Assembly: GCA_946414435.1 (NCBI GenBank)
Contig: CAMKOM010000002.1
Coordinates: 1-64,000, forward strand
From: an uncultured Bacteroidota bacterium
GTDB taxonomy: Bacteria; Bacteroidota; Bacteroidia; Bacteroidales; SZUA-534
Direction: 5' to 3'
Length of the DNA stretch: 64,000 nucleotides
In this document: piece by piece, positions 15,234-23,868 of the stretch
Position numbering within the stretch: the first letter of the stretch is position 1
Layout of the letters: every line of letters begins with the position of its first letter
The notes under the pieces: model-generated
Seen by the model: only the letters and a program-made list of their open reading frames with translations
What the model was told of the DNA's origin: nothing
Databases searched by the model: none
Translations under genes and position numbers: made by a program

Positions 15234-16766
15234 ATGGCTTCGAAACAAGAAATAGATTTAGAAACACTCTACGGAATTCTGTTTGAAAACAAGAAACTTA
15301 CACTTACCGACGATGACTTGGAAACTGTTGACCGCAGTTTTCAGTTTTTGAAGGATTTCTCGAAAGACAAAATCATTTACGGCATAAACACTGGCTTCGG
15401 CCCGATGGCGCAGTACAGAGTCGACGACCAGTCGCTTATCGATTTGCAATACAATATTATACGCAGCCACTCGACGGGTGCTGGACAGCCGCTGCCCGAG
15501 GTGTATGTGAAGTCGGCAATGATTGCGCGGCTCTACACCTTTCTGCAGGGCAACTCGGGCGTTCACACCGAGCTGGTGCGGCTCATTGTTGAGTTCATAA
15601 ACCGCGGCATTATCCCCTACATTCCCGAGCACGGCAGCGTTGGCGCCAGCGGCGACCTTGTGCAGCTTGCCCACATTGCGCTCACGCTCATTGGCGAAGG
15701 CGAGGTTTTCTACAAAGGCCAACTGCGCCCCACGGCCGAGGTGATGAAGGAAAACGGGCTCGAACCGTTCAAGATTTATCTGCGTGAGGGACTGTCGGTT
15801 ACCAACGGCACGTCGGTGATGACGGGCATTGGCATTGTCAACCTGATTTACGCCCGAAAGCTGCTTCACTGGTCGCTTGTGGCGTCGGTGATGATGAATG
15901 AGGTGGCCGCTTCGTACGACGACCTGATGTCGGCCGAGCTGAACGCCACCAAACGTCACCGCGGACAACGCGAGATTGCACGCCTGATGCGTGAAATAAG
16001 CGCAGGCAGCAAGTGTATGCTCAAACGCGAGGCCGAGCTCTACAATCAAAAACACACCGAGGCCACCTTCGGCCACAAGGTGCAGCCCTACTACTCGCTG
16101 CGCTGCATTCCGCAGATTCTGGGACCGATTTTCGACGAAATGGAAAACGCAGAGAAAGTGCTGATTAACGAGGTAAATTCGGCTTGCGACAATCCGATTA
16201 TCGACCCCGAAAACCAAAACGTGTTCCACGGCGGAAACTTCCACGGCGACTACATTTCGTACGAGATGGACAAGCTGAAAATCGGCGTCACCAAGCTCAC
16301 AATGCTCACCGAGCGGCAGCTCAACTACCTTTACCACGACCGAATCAACGGCATTCTGCCGCCGTTTGTCAATATGGGCGTGCTGGGCCTGAACTACGGA
16401 ATGCAGGCCGCACAGTTCACCGCCACTTCCACCACCGCCGAGTGCCAGACACTCTCGAACCCGATGTATGTGCACAGCATACCTAACAATAATGATAATC
16501 AAGACATTGTGAGTATGGGCACCAATTCGGCGCTCATTGCAAAGCACATTATCGAGAACTCGTTCCAAGTGATGGCCATAATGATGATGTCGCTGGCGCA
16601 AGCTGTTGATATTCTGAAGATTCAAGACAAGATGAGCCCCGCCACACGCGCCGTTTACGATGAGGTGCGAGCCATTTTCCCCGCCTTCTCAACCGTCGAC
16701 AGCCCGCTGTACAAAGACATTGAAAGGGTGGAAAACTATCTGAAAAACAAAAAAATCGATTTTTAG
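15234..16766 (+). CDS. Aromatic amino acid ammonia-lyase, probably tyrosine ammonia-lyase
   Basis: 510 residues of the HAL/PAL/TAL fold with the MIO cofactor precursor Ala138-Ser139-Gly140 in GSVGASGDLV, the catalytic Tyr49 in YGINTGFGPMAQYR, and IPNNNDNQDIVSMG near the C-terminus. The selectivity loop reads IIRSHSTGAG (77-84). As I recall it, the characterised tyrosine ammonia-lyase of Flavobacterium johnsoniae has the same FGPMAQYR and RSHS pattern and lies with flexirubin genes. Predicted reaction: L-tyrosine to p-coumarate and ammonia, giving the aryl starter of an aryl polyene. Annotation as histidine ammonia-lyase (hutH) is the main alternative, but no other hut genes are near and the next three genes are ketosynthase, ACP and acyltransferase. 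Start at ATG 15234 because the promoter covers the alternative TTG. Confidence 0.85.
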   Translation: MASKQEIDLETLYGILFENKKLTLTDDDLETVDRSFQFLKDFSKDKIIYGINTGFGPMAQYRVDDQSLIDLQYNIIRSHSTGAGQPLPEVYVKSAMIARLYTFLQGNSGVHTELVRLIVEFINRGIIPYIPEHGSVGASGDLVQLAHIALTLIGEGEVFYKGQLRPTAEVMKENGLEPFKIYLREGLSVTNGTSVMTGIGIVNLIYARKLLHWSLVASVMMNEVAASYDDLMSAELNATKRHRGQREIARLMREISAGSKCMLKREAELYNQKHTEATFGHKVQPYYSLRCIPQILGPIFDEMENAEKVLINEVNSACDNPIIDPENQNVFHGGNFHGDYISYEMDKLKIGVTKLTMLTERQLNYLYHDRINGILPPFVNMGVLGLNYGMQAAQFTATSTTAECQTLSNPMYVHSIPNNNDNQDIVSMGTNSALIAKHIIENSFQVMAIMMMSLAQAVDILKIQDKMSPATRAVYDEVRAIFPAFSTVDSPLYKDIERVENYLKNKKIDF

Positions 16767-16770
16767 CCCG

Positions 16771-17994
16771 ATGGAACGCAGAGTTGTAATAACAGGAATG
16801 GGCATTTACTCTTGCATTGGCAAGAACCTTGACGAGGTGCGCCAATCGCTCTACAACGGGCGGTCGGGCATTGGAATCGACCCCGAGCGCAGGGGGCTGG
16901 GCTTCCAATCGTCGCTCACGGGCATTATTGAGCGCCCCAATATGAAGGAGCTGCTCGACCGCCGCAGCCGCCGCGGGCTTGCTGAACAAGGCGAATATGC
17001 CTATGTTTCGTCGCTTGAGGCCTTCCGCAATGCGCGTATCGACGCCGATTTTTTGGCCGCCAACGAAGTGGGCATACTTTTCGGCAACGACACAAGCGCG
17101 GTACCGATAATTACCGCCATTGACACCGTTCGCCAAAAGAAAAACACCGTGCTGGTGGGCGCCGAATCGGTGTTCCAATCGCTCACTTCAACCGTTTCGA
17201 TGAACCTTTCGGTGATATTCAAACTGCGCGGAATCAACTTCACCATTGCAGGCGCCTGCGCAAGCAGCTCGCACGCCATTGGAATCGCCTATCTGCTTAT
17301 CAAACAAGGACTTCAAGATATTGTTCTCTGCGGAGGCGCGCAAGAGGTCAACCCCTACGCCACAGGCAGTTTCGACGGTCTGAGCGCCTTCTCGACTCAG
17401 GAAGCCGACCCAACCAAGGCTTCGAAACCGTTCGACCGCCGTCGCGACGGACTGGTGCCAAGCGGTGGCGCGGCAAGCGTGGTGGTTGAGAGCTACGAGT
17501 CGGCCGTAAAACGCGGAGCGCCCATTGTGGCCGAAATTATCGGCTACGGATTCTCGTCGAACGGCGACCACCTGTCGGTACCCAACGTCGAAGGGCCCAA
17601 ACGCTCGCTGCAGCGCGCCTTGGACAGCGCGGGACTTGCTGCCGCCGACATTCCGTATATCAACGCCCACGCCACTTCAACCCCCGCAGGCGACCTGAAC
17701 GAGGCTCGCGCCATTGCCGAGGTGTTCGGCGCAAGCCGCCCCTACGTGGCTTCAACCAAGTCGATGACGGGCCACGAGATGTGGATGGCAGGCGCAAGCG
17801 AGGTTATTTACTCGACGCTGATGATGAACAACAGCTTCATTGCGCCGAATATCAACTTCGAGGAACCCGACGAGGCTTCGTGCCAATTAAATATCCCCAA
17901 AACGCGGATAGATACAGAATTTGATTTATTTTTGACGAATTCTTTCGGGTTTGGAGGCACAAACTCAACGCTTATAATTAAGAAATTCAAATAG
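16771..17994 (+). CDS. Beta-ketoacyl-ACP synthase (FabF-like ketosynthase)
   Basis: 407 residues, thiolase-fold condensing enzyme. The full catalytic triad is present: Cys163 in GACASSSHA, His300 in INAHATSTPAGD and His335 in STKSMTGHEMWMAG. It begins 4 bp after the lyase stop and is followed 2 bp later by an ACP gene, so it is a pathway-dedicated ketosynthase extending an ACP-bound aryl starter rather than the housekeeping FabF (inference from context). The intact Cys means it is not a chain-length factor; aryl polyene systems usually need a second ketosynthase subunit, which is not in this window. Confidence 0.9.
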   Translation: MERRVVITGMGIYSCIGKNLDEVRQSLYNGRSGIGIDPERRGLGFQSSLTGIIERPNMKELLDRRSRRGLAEQGEYAYVSSLEAFRNARIDADFLAANEVGILFGNDTSAVPIITAIDTVRQKKNTVLVGAESVFQSLTSTVSMNLSVIFKLRGINFTIAGACASSSHAIGIAYLLIKQGLQDIVLCGGAQEVNPYATGSFDGLSAFSTQEADPTKASKPFDRRRDGLVPSGGAASVVVESYESAVKRGAPIVAEIIGYGFSSNGDHLSVPNVEGPKRSLQRALDSAGLAAADIPYINAHATSTPAGDLNEARAIAEVFGASRPYVASTKSMTGHEMWMAGASEVIYSTLMMNNSFIAPNINFEEPDEASCQLNIPKTRIDTEFDLFLTNSFGFGGTNSTLIIKKFK

Positions 17995-17996
17995 TT

Positions 17997-18242
17997 ATGA
18001 CCAACGAAGAAATAATCGCAAAAATCAACGAGACTCTGGCCGAAGAGTTTGAGGTTGACATTAATGTTATCAAACCCGACGCGCCGCTGATGGAGACGCT
18101 GGAGCTCGACAGCCTTGACCTTGTGGATGTTGTGGTTCTGGTGGAGCAGAACTTCGGATTCAACGTCACAGGCGAGGATTTTGCCAAAATCCGCACTTTT
18201 CAGGATTTCTACAACCTTGTGATTGAGCGCACGACAAAATAA
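17997..18242 (+). CDS. Acyl carrier protein
   Basis: 81 residues, acidic four-helix carrier protein. The phosphopantetheine attachment Ser39 is in ELDSLDLVDV. Encoded 2 bp after the ketosynthase and 9 bp before the acyltransferase; it should carry the growing polyene chain as a thioester. Length and charge are typical of type II ACPs. Confidence 0.93.
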   Translation: MTNEEIIAKINETLAEEFEVDINVIKPDAPLMETLELDSLDLVDVVVLVEQNFGFNVTGEDFAKIRTFQDFYNLVIERTTK

Positions 18243-18251
18243 CAACCGCCG

Positions 18252-19148
18252 ATGGCCGACTGGAAGGGAAAAACACGAGGCGGAAGTTTCGGTTACTTCT
18301 TCTTTATCAAACTGATACAGTATATAGGCGTCCGCGCGGCCTACGTTTTTCTGGCCTTTGTTGTTGTCTATTTCATTCCTTTTGCCCCGAAGGCCACCGC
18401 GTGCACGTGGCGCTATGCCCGCAAAATACTGAAATTGAGCCGATTGAAATCCGTCGGTCTGCTTTTCCGCAATTATTACCGATTGGGTCAGACGCTGATT
18501 GACAAGATTGCCATTGGCAGCGGAATGACCGACAAATACCACTTCAAATTTGAAAATTATCAGGAGTTTCTCGACGTGCTGAACTCGCAGCAGGGCGTGA
18601 TAATGATGGGCGGCCACATTGGCAACTGGGAGATTGGCGCGCCATTCTTCGGCGATTACGGCAAGAATATCAATATTGTGATGTACGATGCTGAATATCA
18701 GAAAATCAAGGAGATGCTGGAGAAGAACTCAACTGGCCACGACTACAAGGTCATTCCCGTGAACAACGACACGCTGACGCACGTCTTCCAAATTACCGAG
18801 GCGCTCAACCGTCACGAGTACGTCTGCTTCCAAGGCGACCGCTACGTGAACGCCGACAAACTGCTGACAGCGACGTTTATGGGCCGCGAGGCCGATTTTC
18901 CGTCGGGGCCGTTCCTGCTGGCGTCGCGGCTGAAGGTGCCTGTGGTGTTCTACTTCGCAATGCGCGAAAAACCGATGACCTACCACTATCGGTTCACCAT
19001 TGCGCAGCCCGTGCCCCGCACCCGCGACCGCAAACCCGAGCAAGCCCTTCTGGAGCAGTATGTGGCTAATTTTGAGAAGATTCTGAAGGAATACCCCGAG
19101 CAGTGGTTTAATTATTATGAGTTTTGGAAAAGCCCCGAAGGGGCCTAA
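18252..19148 (+). CDS. LpxL/HtrB-like lysophospholipid acyltransferase
   Basis: 298 residues with an N-terminal membrane helix (about 28-46). The HxxxxE catalytic motif is H122-I-G-N-W-E127 within GGHIGNWEIG, as in lipid A late acyltransferases; VCFQGDRYVN and FPSGPFLLASRL match the later conserved blocks. In aryl polyene and flexirubin clusters such enzymes are thought to attach the polyene to a lipid anchor, replacing acyl-ACP donors of lipid A. Position directly after the ACP supports that role over lipid A synthesis. The gene ends in a GCCCC-GAA-GGGGC hairpin overlapping the stop (19132-19144). Confidence 0.88.
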   Translation: MADWKGKTRGGSFGYFFFIKLIQYIGVRAAYVFLAFVVVYFIPFAPKATACTWRYARKILKLSRLKSVGLLFRNYYRLGQTLIDKIAIGSGMTDKYHFKFENYQEFLDVLNSQQGVIMMGGHIGNWEIGAPFFGDYGKNINIVMYDAEYQKIKEMLEKNSTGHDYKVIPVNNDTLTHVFQITEALNRHEYVCFQGDRYVNADKLLTATFMGREADFPSGPFLLASRLKVPVVFYFAMREKPMTYHYRFTIAQPVPRTRDRKPEQALLEQYVANFEKILKEYPEQWFNYYEFWKSPEGA

Positions 19149-19156
19149 AAAAATCG

Positions 19157-19325
19157 CACAGATTACTCACGATGACACGGATTTGCACAGATATTAAAAT
19201 GAACCCGTCCCGTAGGGATGGAAGTTTGGTAGAAACGGTTATTCTTTTTAAATTTGATTCGTCTGGAAGGCGAAAGAAATCATAATCATAGGCAAGCGAA
19301 GCACGTCCTACGGAATTGTCGCGGC
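19157..19325. repeat. Intergenic degenerate 9-mers plus a probable dispersed repeat
   Basis: 19157-19194 holds four degenerate units of the form CAC(A/G)GATxx. An inverted counterpart (xATCTGTG units) occurs at 34168-34194. The remainder (19199-19325), with CCCGTAGGGATGG and CCTACGG segments, looks like the non-coding dispersed repeats common between Bacteroidetes genes; this identification is from memory. No gene is visible in the 220 bp between the acyltransferase and the methyltransferase. Confidence 0.4.
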
Positions 19326-19368
19326 TTTTCAAGCCTTACATTTTGAAACAAATTAAAAACATTAAATA

Positions 19369-20454
19369 ATGAACTTATTTCCCGCATTAGAGAAGCAATA
19401 CACCAAAGAGCACCAATCGGCTCTTGAGGCGCAGCGTTTGGCACATTTCATTGCCGGTGCGCCGGTGGTTTTTCAGGTATCAAGACTGATGGTTAAATTC
19501 GGGGTGCTCAAGGCCCTTGTCGACAGCAAAACAGGTTTGACACAGAGTGAGATAGCTAAGCAGTGTAAACTGTCGGAATATGCCGCGCAGGTGCTGTTGG
19601 AGGCGTCGCTGTCCATTGGAACGGTAATTTTTTCCAACGAGCGATACCAAATAACCAAAGCTGGCTGGTTCCTGCTCAACGATACAATGGTGAATGCAAA
19701 TATGAACTTTAACCACGATGTCAACTATTTGGGACTGTTTAAGTTGGAAGAATCGCTCTTGAACGGCAAGCCCGAAGGACTGAAAGTGTTCGGCAGCTGG
19801 CCAACAATCTATGAAGGATTGTCGCAATTGCCACCCGAGGTGCAGAAAAGTTGGTTCGGATTCGACCATTTCTACAGCGATAACTCGTTTGCCGAAGCCC
19901 TTCAAATCGTCTTCGCAAACCACCCGCGCACGCTGCTCGATGTGGGCGGCAACACTGGCCGCTGGGCAATTCAGTGCGTGAGTCACAATGCCGACGTCGA
20001 GGTTACCATTATGGACCTTCCGCAGCAGATTGAGATGATGAAAAAGCAGACCGCCGGGCTCGACGGCGCCGACCGCATTCACGGTCACGGCGCCAACCTG
20101 CTTGACCCCGCAGTGCCGTTCCCAATAGGTTTCGACGCCATTTGGATGAGTCAGTTCCTTGATTGCTTCTCGGAGTCTGAAGTGACAAGCATTCTGACGC
20201 GTGCCGCTCGCTCGATGACGACCGACAGCACCGTCTTCATTATGGAGACCTTCTGGGATCGTCAGCGTTTTGAGACCGCCGCCTTCGACTTGACAATGAC
20301 GAGCGTCTATTTCACCGCTCTTGCCAACGGCAACAGCAAAATGTACCATTCCGACGATATGACGCGTTGTGTTGAGGCTGCAGGCTTGAAAGTGACTAAA
20401 ATACACGACGGTGTGGGGCTGGGGCACTCGATTATGGAATGTAAGTTGAAGTAG
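19369..20454 (+). CDS. SAM-dependent O-methyltransferase
   Basis: 361 residues with the plant/polyketide O-methyltransferase layout: N-terminal winged-helix dimerisation domain (about 30-105, SEIAKQCKLSEYAAQVLLEA), then a class I SAM domain beginning LLDVGGNTGRWAIQ (about 186-199, motif I GxGxG variant GGNTG), VTIMDLPQQ (acidic loop), and FDAIWMSQFLDCFSE. Acts in the cytoplasm or at the membrane, transferring a methyl group from SAM to a hydroxyl. Next to the lyase-ketosynthase-ACP block it probably methylates the phenol of the aryl head group. It is 220 bp downstream of the acyltransferase, so it may have its own promoter. Confidence 0.85.
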   Translation: MNLFPALEKQYTKEHQSALEAQRLAHFIAGAPVVFQVSRLMVKFGVLKALVDSKTGLTQSEIAKQCKLSEYAAQVLLEASLSIGTVIFSNERYQITKAGWFLLNDTMVNANMNFNHDVNYLGLFKLEESLLNGKPEGLKVFGSWPTIYEGLSQLPPEVQKSWFGFDHFYSDNSFAEALQIVFANHPRTLLDVGGNTGRWAIQCVSHNADVEVTIMDLPQQIEMMKKQTAGLDGADRIHGHGANLLDPAVPFPIGFDAIWMSQFLDCFSESEVTSILTRAARSMTTDSTVFIMETFWDRQRFETAAFDLTMTSVYFTALANGNSKMYHSDDMTRCVEAAGLKVTKIHDGVGLGHSIMECKLK

Positions 20455-20499
20455 GTCTTCCCAACTTTCCTTATCTTCGCATCCGAAATATCGGAATCG

Positions 20500-21420
20500 A
20501 TGAATCGTAAGTTGCTGTTATTTTTGTTGTTGACGTTCGCTGATGTGGTTGCAGCGCAGACACCGCTCAATCGCACGTCGCAGCGCACCGTAACACAGAT
20601 TTCACCGTACTATTTCGGGCCGAATGCATTTGCTGTGCCCGAAATGCTCGACGGCCGTGTGCAGACCGAGCTCAGAGCCGAAGTGGCAACCGATTATTTC
20701 CATGGTTTTCGTGGTGACCAGACCATCGATGCTTCATTCAAACTGAACATTCCGCTTTGGACCGACCGCGTCAATCTGTCGGTGTGGATGCCAGCGATGG
20801 AATGGTATCGCAACACCGATGAAAGTCTTGCTGCATGCCGCGTTCAACCCGAAAACATTGAGGAAGCTCGTGAAGGACATCTGGCTGGTGATGTGTATGT
20901 CAGCACCGATATGCAGATTCTTCGCGAAAACGGTCTTCGTCCTGATGCCGTTCTGCGAGCTGCGCTTAAAACTGCTTCGGGCTTTGAATCGTTCCATGCG
21001 CGCTACTACGACAGCCCGGGTTATTTTTTCGACCTTTCGGTTGGCAAATCGGTGTCTCTGGGGCATAGCGAGCGATGGGCGCACCGTTTGCGTGTGGCGC
21101 TCTCGGGCGGATTTCTTTGCTGGCAAACCGACCTTGGCCGACAAAACGATGCCACACAATGGGGTGTGATGGCCAAATGGGAAAACACATATTTCTCATT
21201 GTCAGGCAATTTGGCCGGATATGGCGGATGGGAACATAATAACGATGGTGGCGAGCTCGCTCACGACCGCCCGGCAGTGCTGCGCTTCGACTTAATCGGC
21301 CACATTGGAAAAATCGATGCGGTTGCCGTTTACCAATATGGTCTTCGCGATTATCCTTATCATTGGGTGCGCGTTGGTTTGGCCTACCGGCTCGATATTT
21401 TATCAGTCATAAAACAATAA
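20500..21420 (+). CDS. Predicted outer-membrane protein, unknown family
   Basis: 306 residues with a signal peptide (cleavage after VVAA-Q, about residue 19). The mature sequence alternates aromatic/hydrophobic and polar residues in many short strands (for example LRFDLIGHIGKIDAVAVYQYG, ending YRLDILSVIKQ), as expected of a medium-sized beta-barrel. I recognise no specific family. A variant -7 box TATCTTCG at 20472-20479 lies 20 bp upstream, so it may start a transcript that also covers the following, larger barrel 4 bp downstream. Involvement in pigment placement in the outer membrane is possible but unsupported. Confidence 0.6.
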   Translation: MNRKLLLFLLLTFADVVAAQTPLNRTSQRTVTQISPYYFGPNAFAVPEMLDGRVQTELRAEVATDYFHGFRGDQTIDASFKLNIPLWTDRVNLSVWMPAMEWYRNTDESLAACRVQPENIEEAREGHLAGDVYVSTDMQILRENGLRPDAVLRAALKTASGFESFHARYYDSPGYFFDLSVGKSVSLGHSERWAHRLRVALSGGFLCWQTDLGRQNDATQWGVMAKWENTYFSLSGNLAGYGGWEHNNDGGELAHDRPAVLRFDLIGHIGKIDAVAVYQYGLRDYPYHWVRVGLAYRLDILSVIKQ

Positions 21421-21424
21421 TTTG

Positions 21425-23818
21425 ATGATAATCAGAAAAATATTTTGCTGTTTGATAGCTGTTGGCGTCGTCACCATATCTTCGGCACAGATTGCAGAAG
21501 ATTCGGTGAAAGCTGCTTTCTTCCGCGACTTCTACCATCAGGGCCACCTTGCCCATTGGCTCGATGCTTTGTCGGACCACACTGTTTATCAAGGGCTTCA
21601 CGTGGGACAATGGGACGAGTCGGGGCAGCTGATGTTTTCTGTCGATGGTAATTCATTCAAGTGGAATCGATTATATATCAATGGTTTCCGCATCGATAAC
21701 CGCTTCACGCCCGGCTCATCGGTTTACGTGCCGAATATGGAAAACTACAATCTGCGAATCAACAACCGCGGTTCCGTTCTCAACTTCGAGCTTGACACTG
21801 CCGCCCGCGATTATGCATCGGTTTCGTGGAACCACGGCAATTTGGGCGGAATATCGCGCGGCTCGGCCGAGATCATCCATCTTTTTCATGGCACCGGCAC
21901 CGATGACGCCTTCGATCCGTCAACCATTCACAAACGCCAATATATTAAAAATCAAGGAACTGCCGACGCTGCATTTACTTTGAAAAGAGACGGATTAAGT
22001 TATCAGCAGCATATTTACACCAGTTTTGGACAACTAATGTTGCCAAATTATGACCATAACGGACTTCTCCCTGACAAACCGCTCTACAGCGCCAATCATT
22101 ATAAAATCCAACTCAACGGACAGTTGCCGATAAAGGGTTGGTTCGACCGTGTCGGATACTTCATAAACTTTTCTGACAAAGACAATTATGGGGCTGAATT
22201 CTACTTTAACAGCGCCGAGCTGATGGAGCTATCAACCGCAAGCGCATCTCTTTATGCAAACCGCGGAAGTCTGACAACTGGCTTAACTTGGTCGTCTAAT
22301 ACCGTGCATCACAACAATATAGAGTTTGGTCGTAACATCATCGATCAGGACGGTGAGTCGCTCGAGCCGTGGATGGCCGATGGCCGCACTCGCGAACTGA
22401 CATGGGCACTCACCTACAGCCGGCCGCTGCTGCCGTGGCTTACATTCAAAGCCGATGGTTTCAATTCACTCATCATCTTCAAACCCGAAAAAGAGACTTT
22501 TTGTAACAACGTTTTCTGCCAGCACATAGGACAAGAGCAATCCACGCAGCTCTATCAGTATCGGTGGACAAGCCGCGCATTTGCCGCAGGACTGGTTGAG
22601 AACCGCATCGGCATTGAAACTTGCAGGCAAATGTCAGATAACGTGACGGTTTCGGGTGAATTGGCATTCACGTTGGACGGTATGCTGCTTGGTGGTGGAA
22701 AAACAAAAATATCGCCGAATGTGCAGGCTACACTCATGCTCAACAGCCGGCCATTGAAATGGCTTGAATTGGGGTTGACGCTTGCTCACGATCGTGTTAG
22801 CTACAACATTGACGATGTCCGTTTCATGAGCGATGATTATATGAATGCCGATGTCTATTTCAACGGTTCCGAGCGGCTTTTTACTACTACCGGCGGCCGT
22901 TATCACCATTACGCCGCACACCTTTGGCAGCCTGGATATTTCACTGTGAACATTCCCGTGCGGTTGAAATTTGGCCGTCACGAGTTTGTTTTTTTGCAGA
23001 CTTACAAAAAGTTCCATCACTCATGGATGGCTCAGTTTGCGGACGGTGTTGATGCCAACGGCTTCACCGATGCCGATGGCTACTATTTTCTGAATCCCGG
23101 TCCGCACGATTATGTCATTGATTATATGCCGAAAAGCCTGATGGACGGCAATTTTTTGCTGAACACACCATTCTACGTATCGCAGAACTCGCGCTACACC
23201 TATCGTGGTGATAATGTCCTGTTCAGTTTCTCGTGGCAATCGATGATGGGGGCGGGGCTGGCAGCGCTGGGCAACGGCCCGGTGGCTAACAACGTTGACG
23301 CGTTGTCGGAATCAACTGCCAACCCAAACACCTTCAGCACAATAGAGAATCCTGAAGGTAAGTACCCGGGTGTCGGCCGATTCGACCAAGATAAGGCTTA
23401 TGTCTGTCGCATCTATCTGGCTCACAATGTCAATCAACATATTCAATATGGCATCACCGGCCGCTGGACTGATGGCCAGCCGTTCACGTTTTTCAATACT
23501 GCTACTGTAACTGACGGCAATGGTGATACACAGGTAGCCATTCGCCCATACAGCTCACGCGGTATCAACCCAACCGATGGTAATTTCGGCTGTCGCGAAA
23601 GTGCCTTATTCAATATCGACCTTCACGCGCGATTTGTAGCGACAGTTTGGAATCATACAATGAGCCTTAACATTCTGTGTTACAATATTTACGATTTTGG
23701 AAATGTCTATACCGAAATGTGCTTCCCCGAGGGCGAGCGTGGAAAAGGGGCGCGCGGTGCTAATATGACACTCACTATTCCGCGCGGAATTGTGGCCACT
23801 CTGAAGGTTGATTTGTAA
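21425..23818 (+). CDS. TonB-dependent receptor-like outer-membrane beta-barrel
   Basis: 797 residues with a signal peptide (ending SSAQ, about 21). The region 55-150 (MFSVDGNSFKWNRLYINGFRIDN...LNFELDTAARD) resembles a reduced plug domain, and the remaining 640 residues are barrel-like strands ending in a short final strand TLKVDL. There is no obvious TonB box or carboxypeptidase-like N-terminal domain, unlike the receptor at 29274. It begins 4 bp after the preceding barrel gene and is co-transcribed; the pair probably works together. The substrate is unknown. ATG 21425 is preferred to the adjacent TTG at 21422. Confidence 0.65.
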   Translation: MIIRKIFCCLIAVGVVTISSAQIAEDSVKAAFFRDFYHQGHLAHWLDALSDHTVYQGLHVGQWDESGQLMFSVDGNSFKWNRLYINGFRIDNRFTPGSSVYVPNMENYNLRINNRGSVLNFELDTAARDYASVSWNHGNLGGISRGSAEIIHLFHGTGTDDAFDPSTIHKRQYIKNQGTADAAFTLKRDGLSYQQHIYTSFGQLMLPNYDHNGLLPDKPLYSANHYKIQLNGQLPIKGWFDRVGYFINFSDKDNYGAEFYFNSAELMELSTASASLYANRGSLTTGLTWSSNTVHHNNIEFGRNIIDQDGESLEPWMADGRTRELTWALTYSRPLLPWLTFKADGFNSLIIFKPEKETFCNNVFCQHIGQEQSTQLYQYRWTSRAFAAGLVENRIGIETCRQMSDNVTVSGELAFTLDGMLLGGGKTKISPNVQATLMLNSRPLKWLELGLTLAHDRVSYNIDDVRFMSDDYMNADVYFNGSERLFTTTGGRYHHYAAHLWQPGYFTVNIPVRLKFGRHEFVFLQTYKKFHHSWMAQFADGVDANGFTDADGYYFLNPGPHDYVIDYMPKSLMDGNFLLNTPFYVSQNSRYTYRGDNVLFSFSWQSMMGAGLAALGNGPVANNVDALSESTANPNTFSTIENPEGKYPGVGRFDQDKAYVCRIYLAHNVNQHIQYGITGRWTDGQPFTFFNTATVTDGNGDTQVAIRPYSSRGINPTDGNFGCRESALFNIDLHARFVATVWNHTMSLNILCYNIYDFGNVYTEMCFPEGERGKGARGANMTLTIPRGIVATLKVDL

Positions 23819-23821
23819 CAA

Positions 23822-23850
23822 AAAAGCCGAAGCAAACGCCCCGGCTTATT
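23822..23850. terminator. Bidirectional terminator
   Basis: Stem AAGCCG (23824-23829) / CGGCTT (23842-23847), 12-nt loop, with A tract on the left and T-rich sequence on the right, between the converging barrel and PhoH genes. Confidence 0.75.
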
Positions 23851-23868
23851 TTATAATTATGTGTGAGT

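Noticed and set aside
15258-16625. 455-aa minus-strand ORF
   Set aside because: Shadow of the ammonia-lyase gene; no motif, His/Val/Arg-rich translation typical of an antisense frame.
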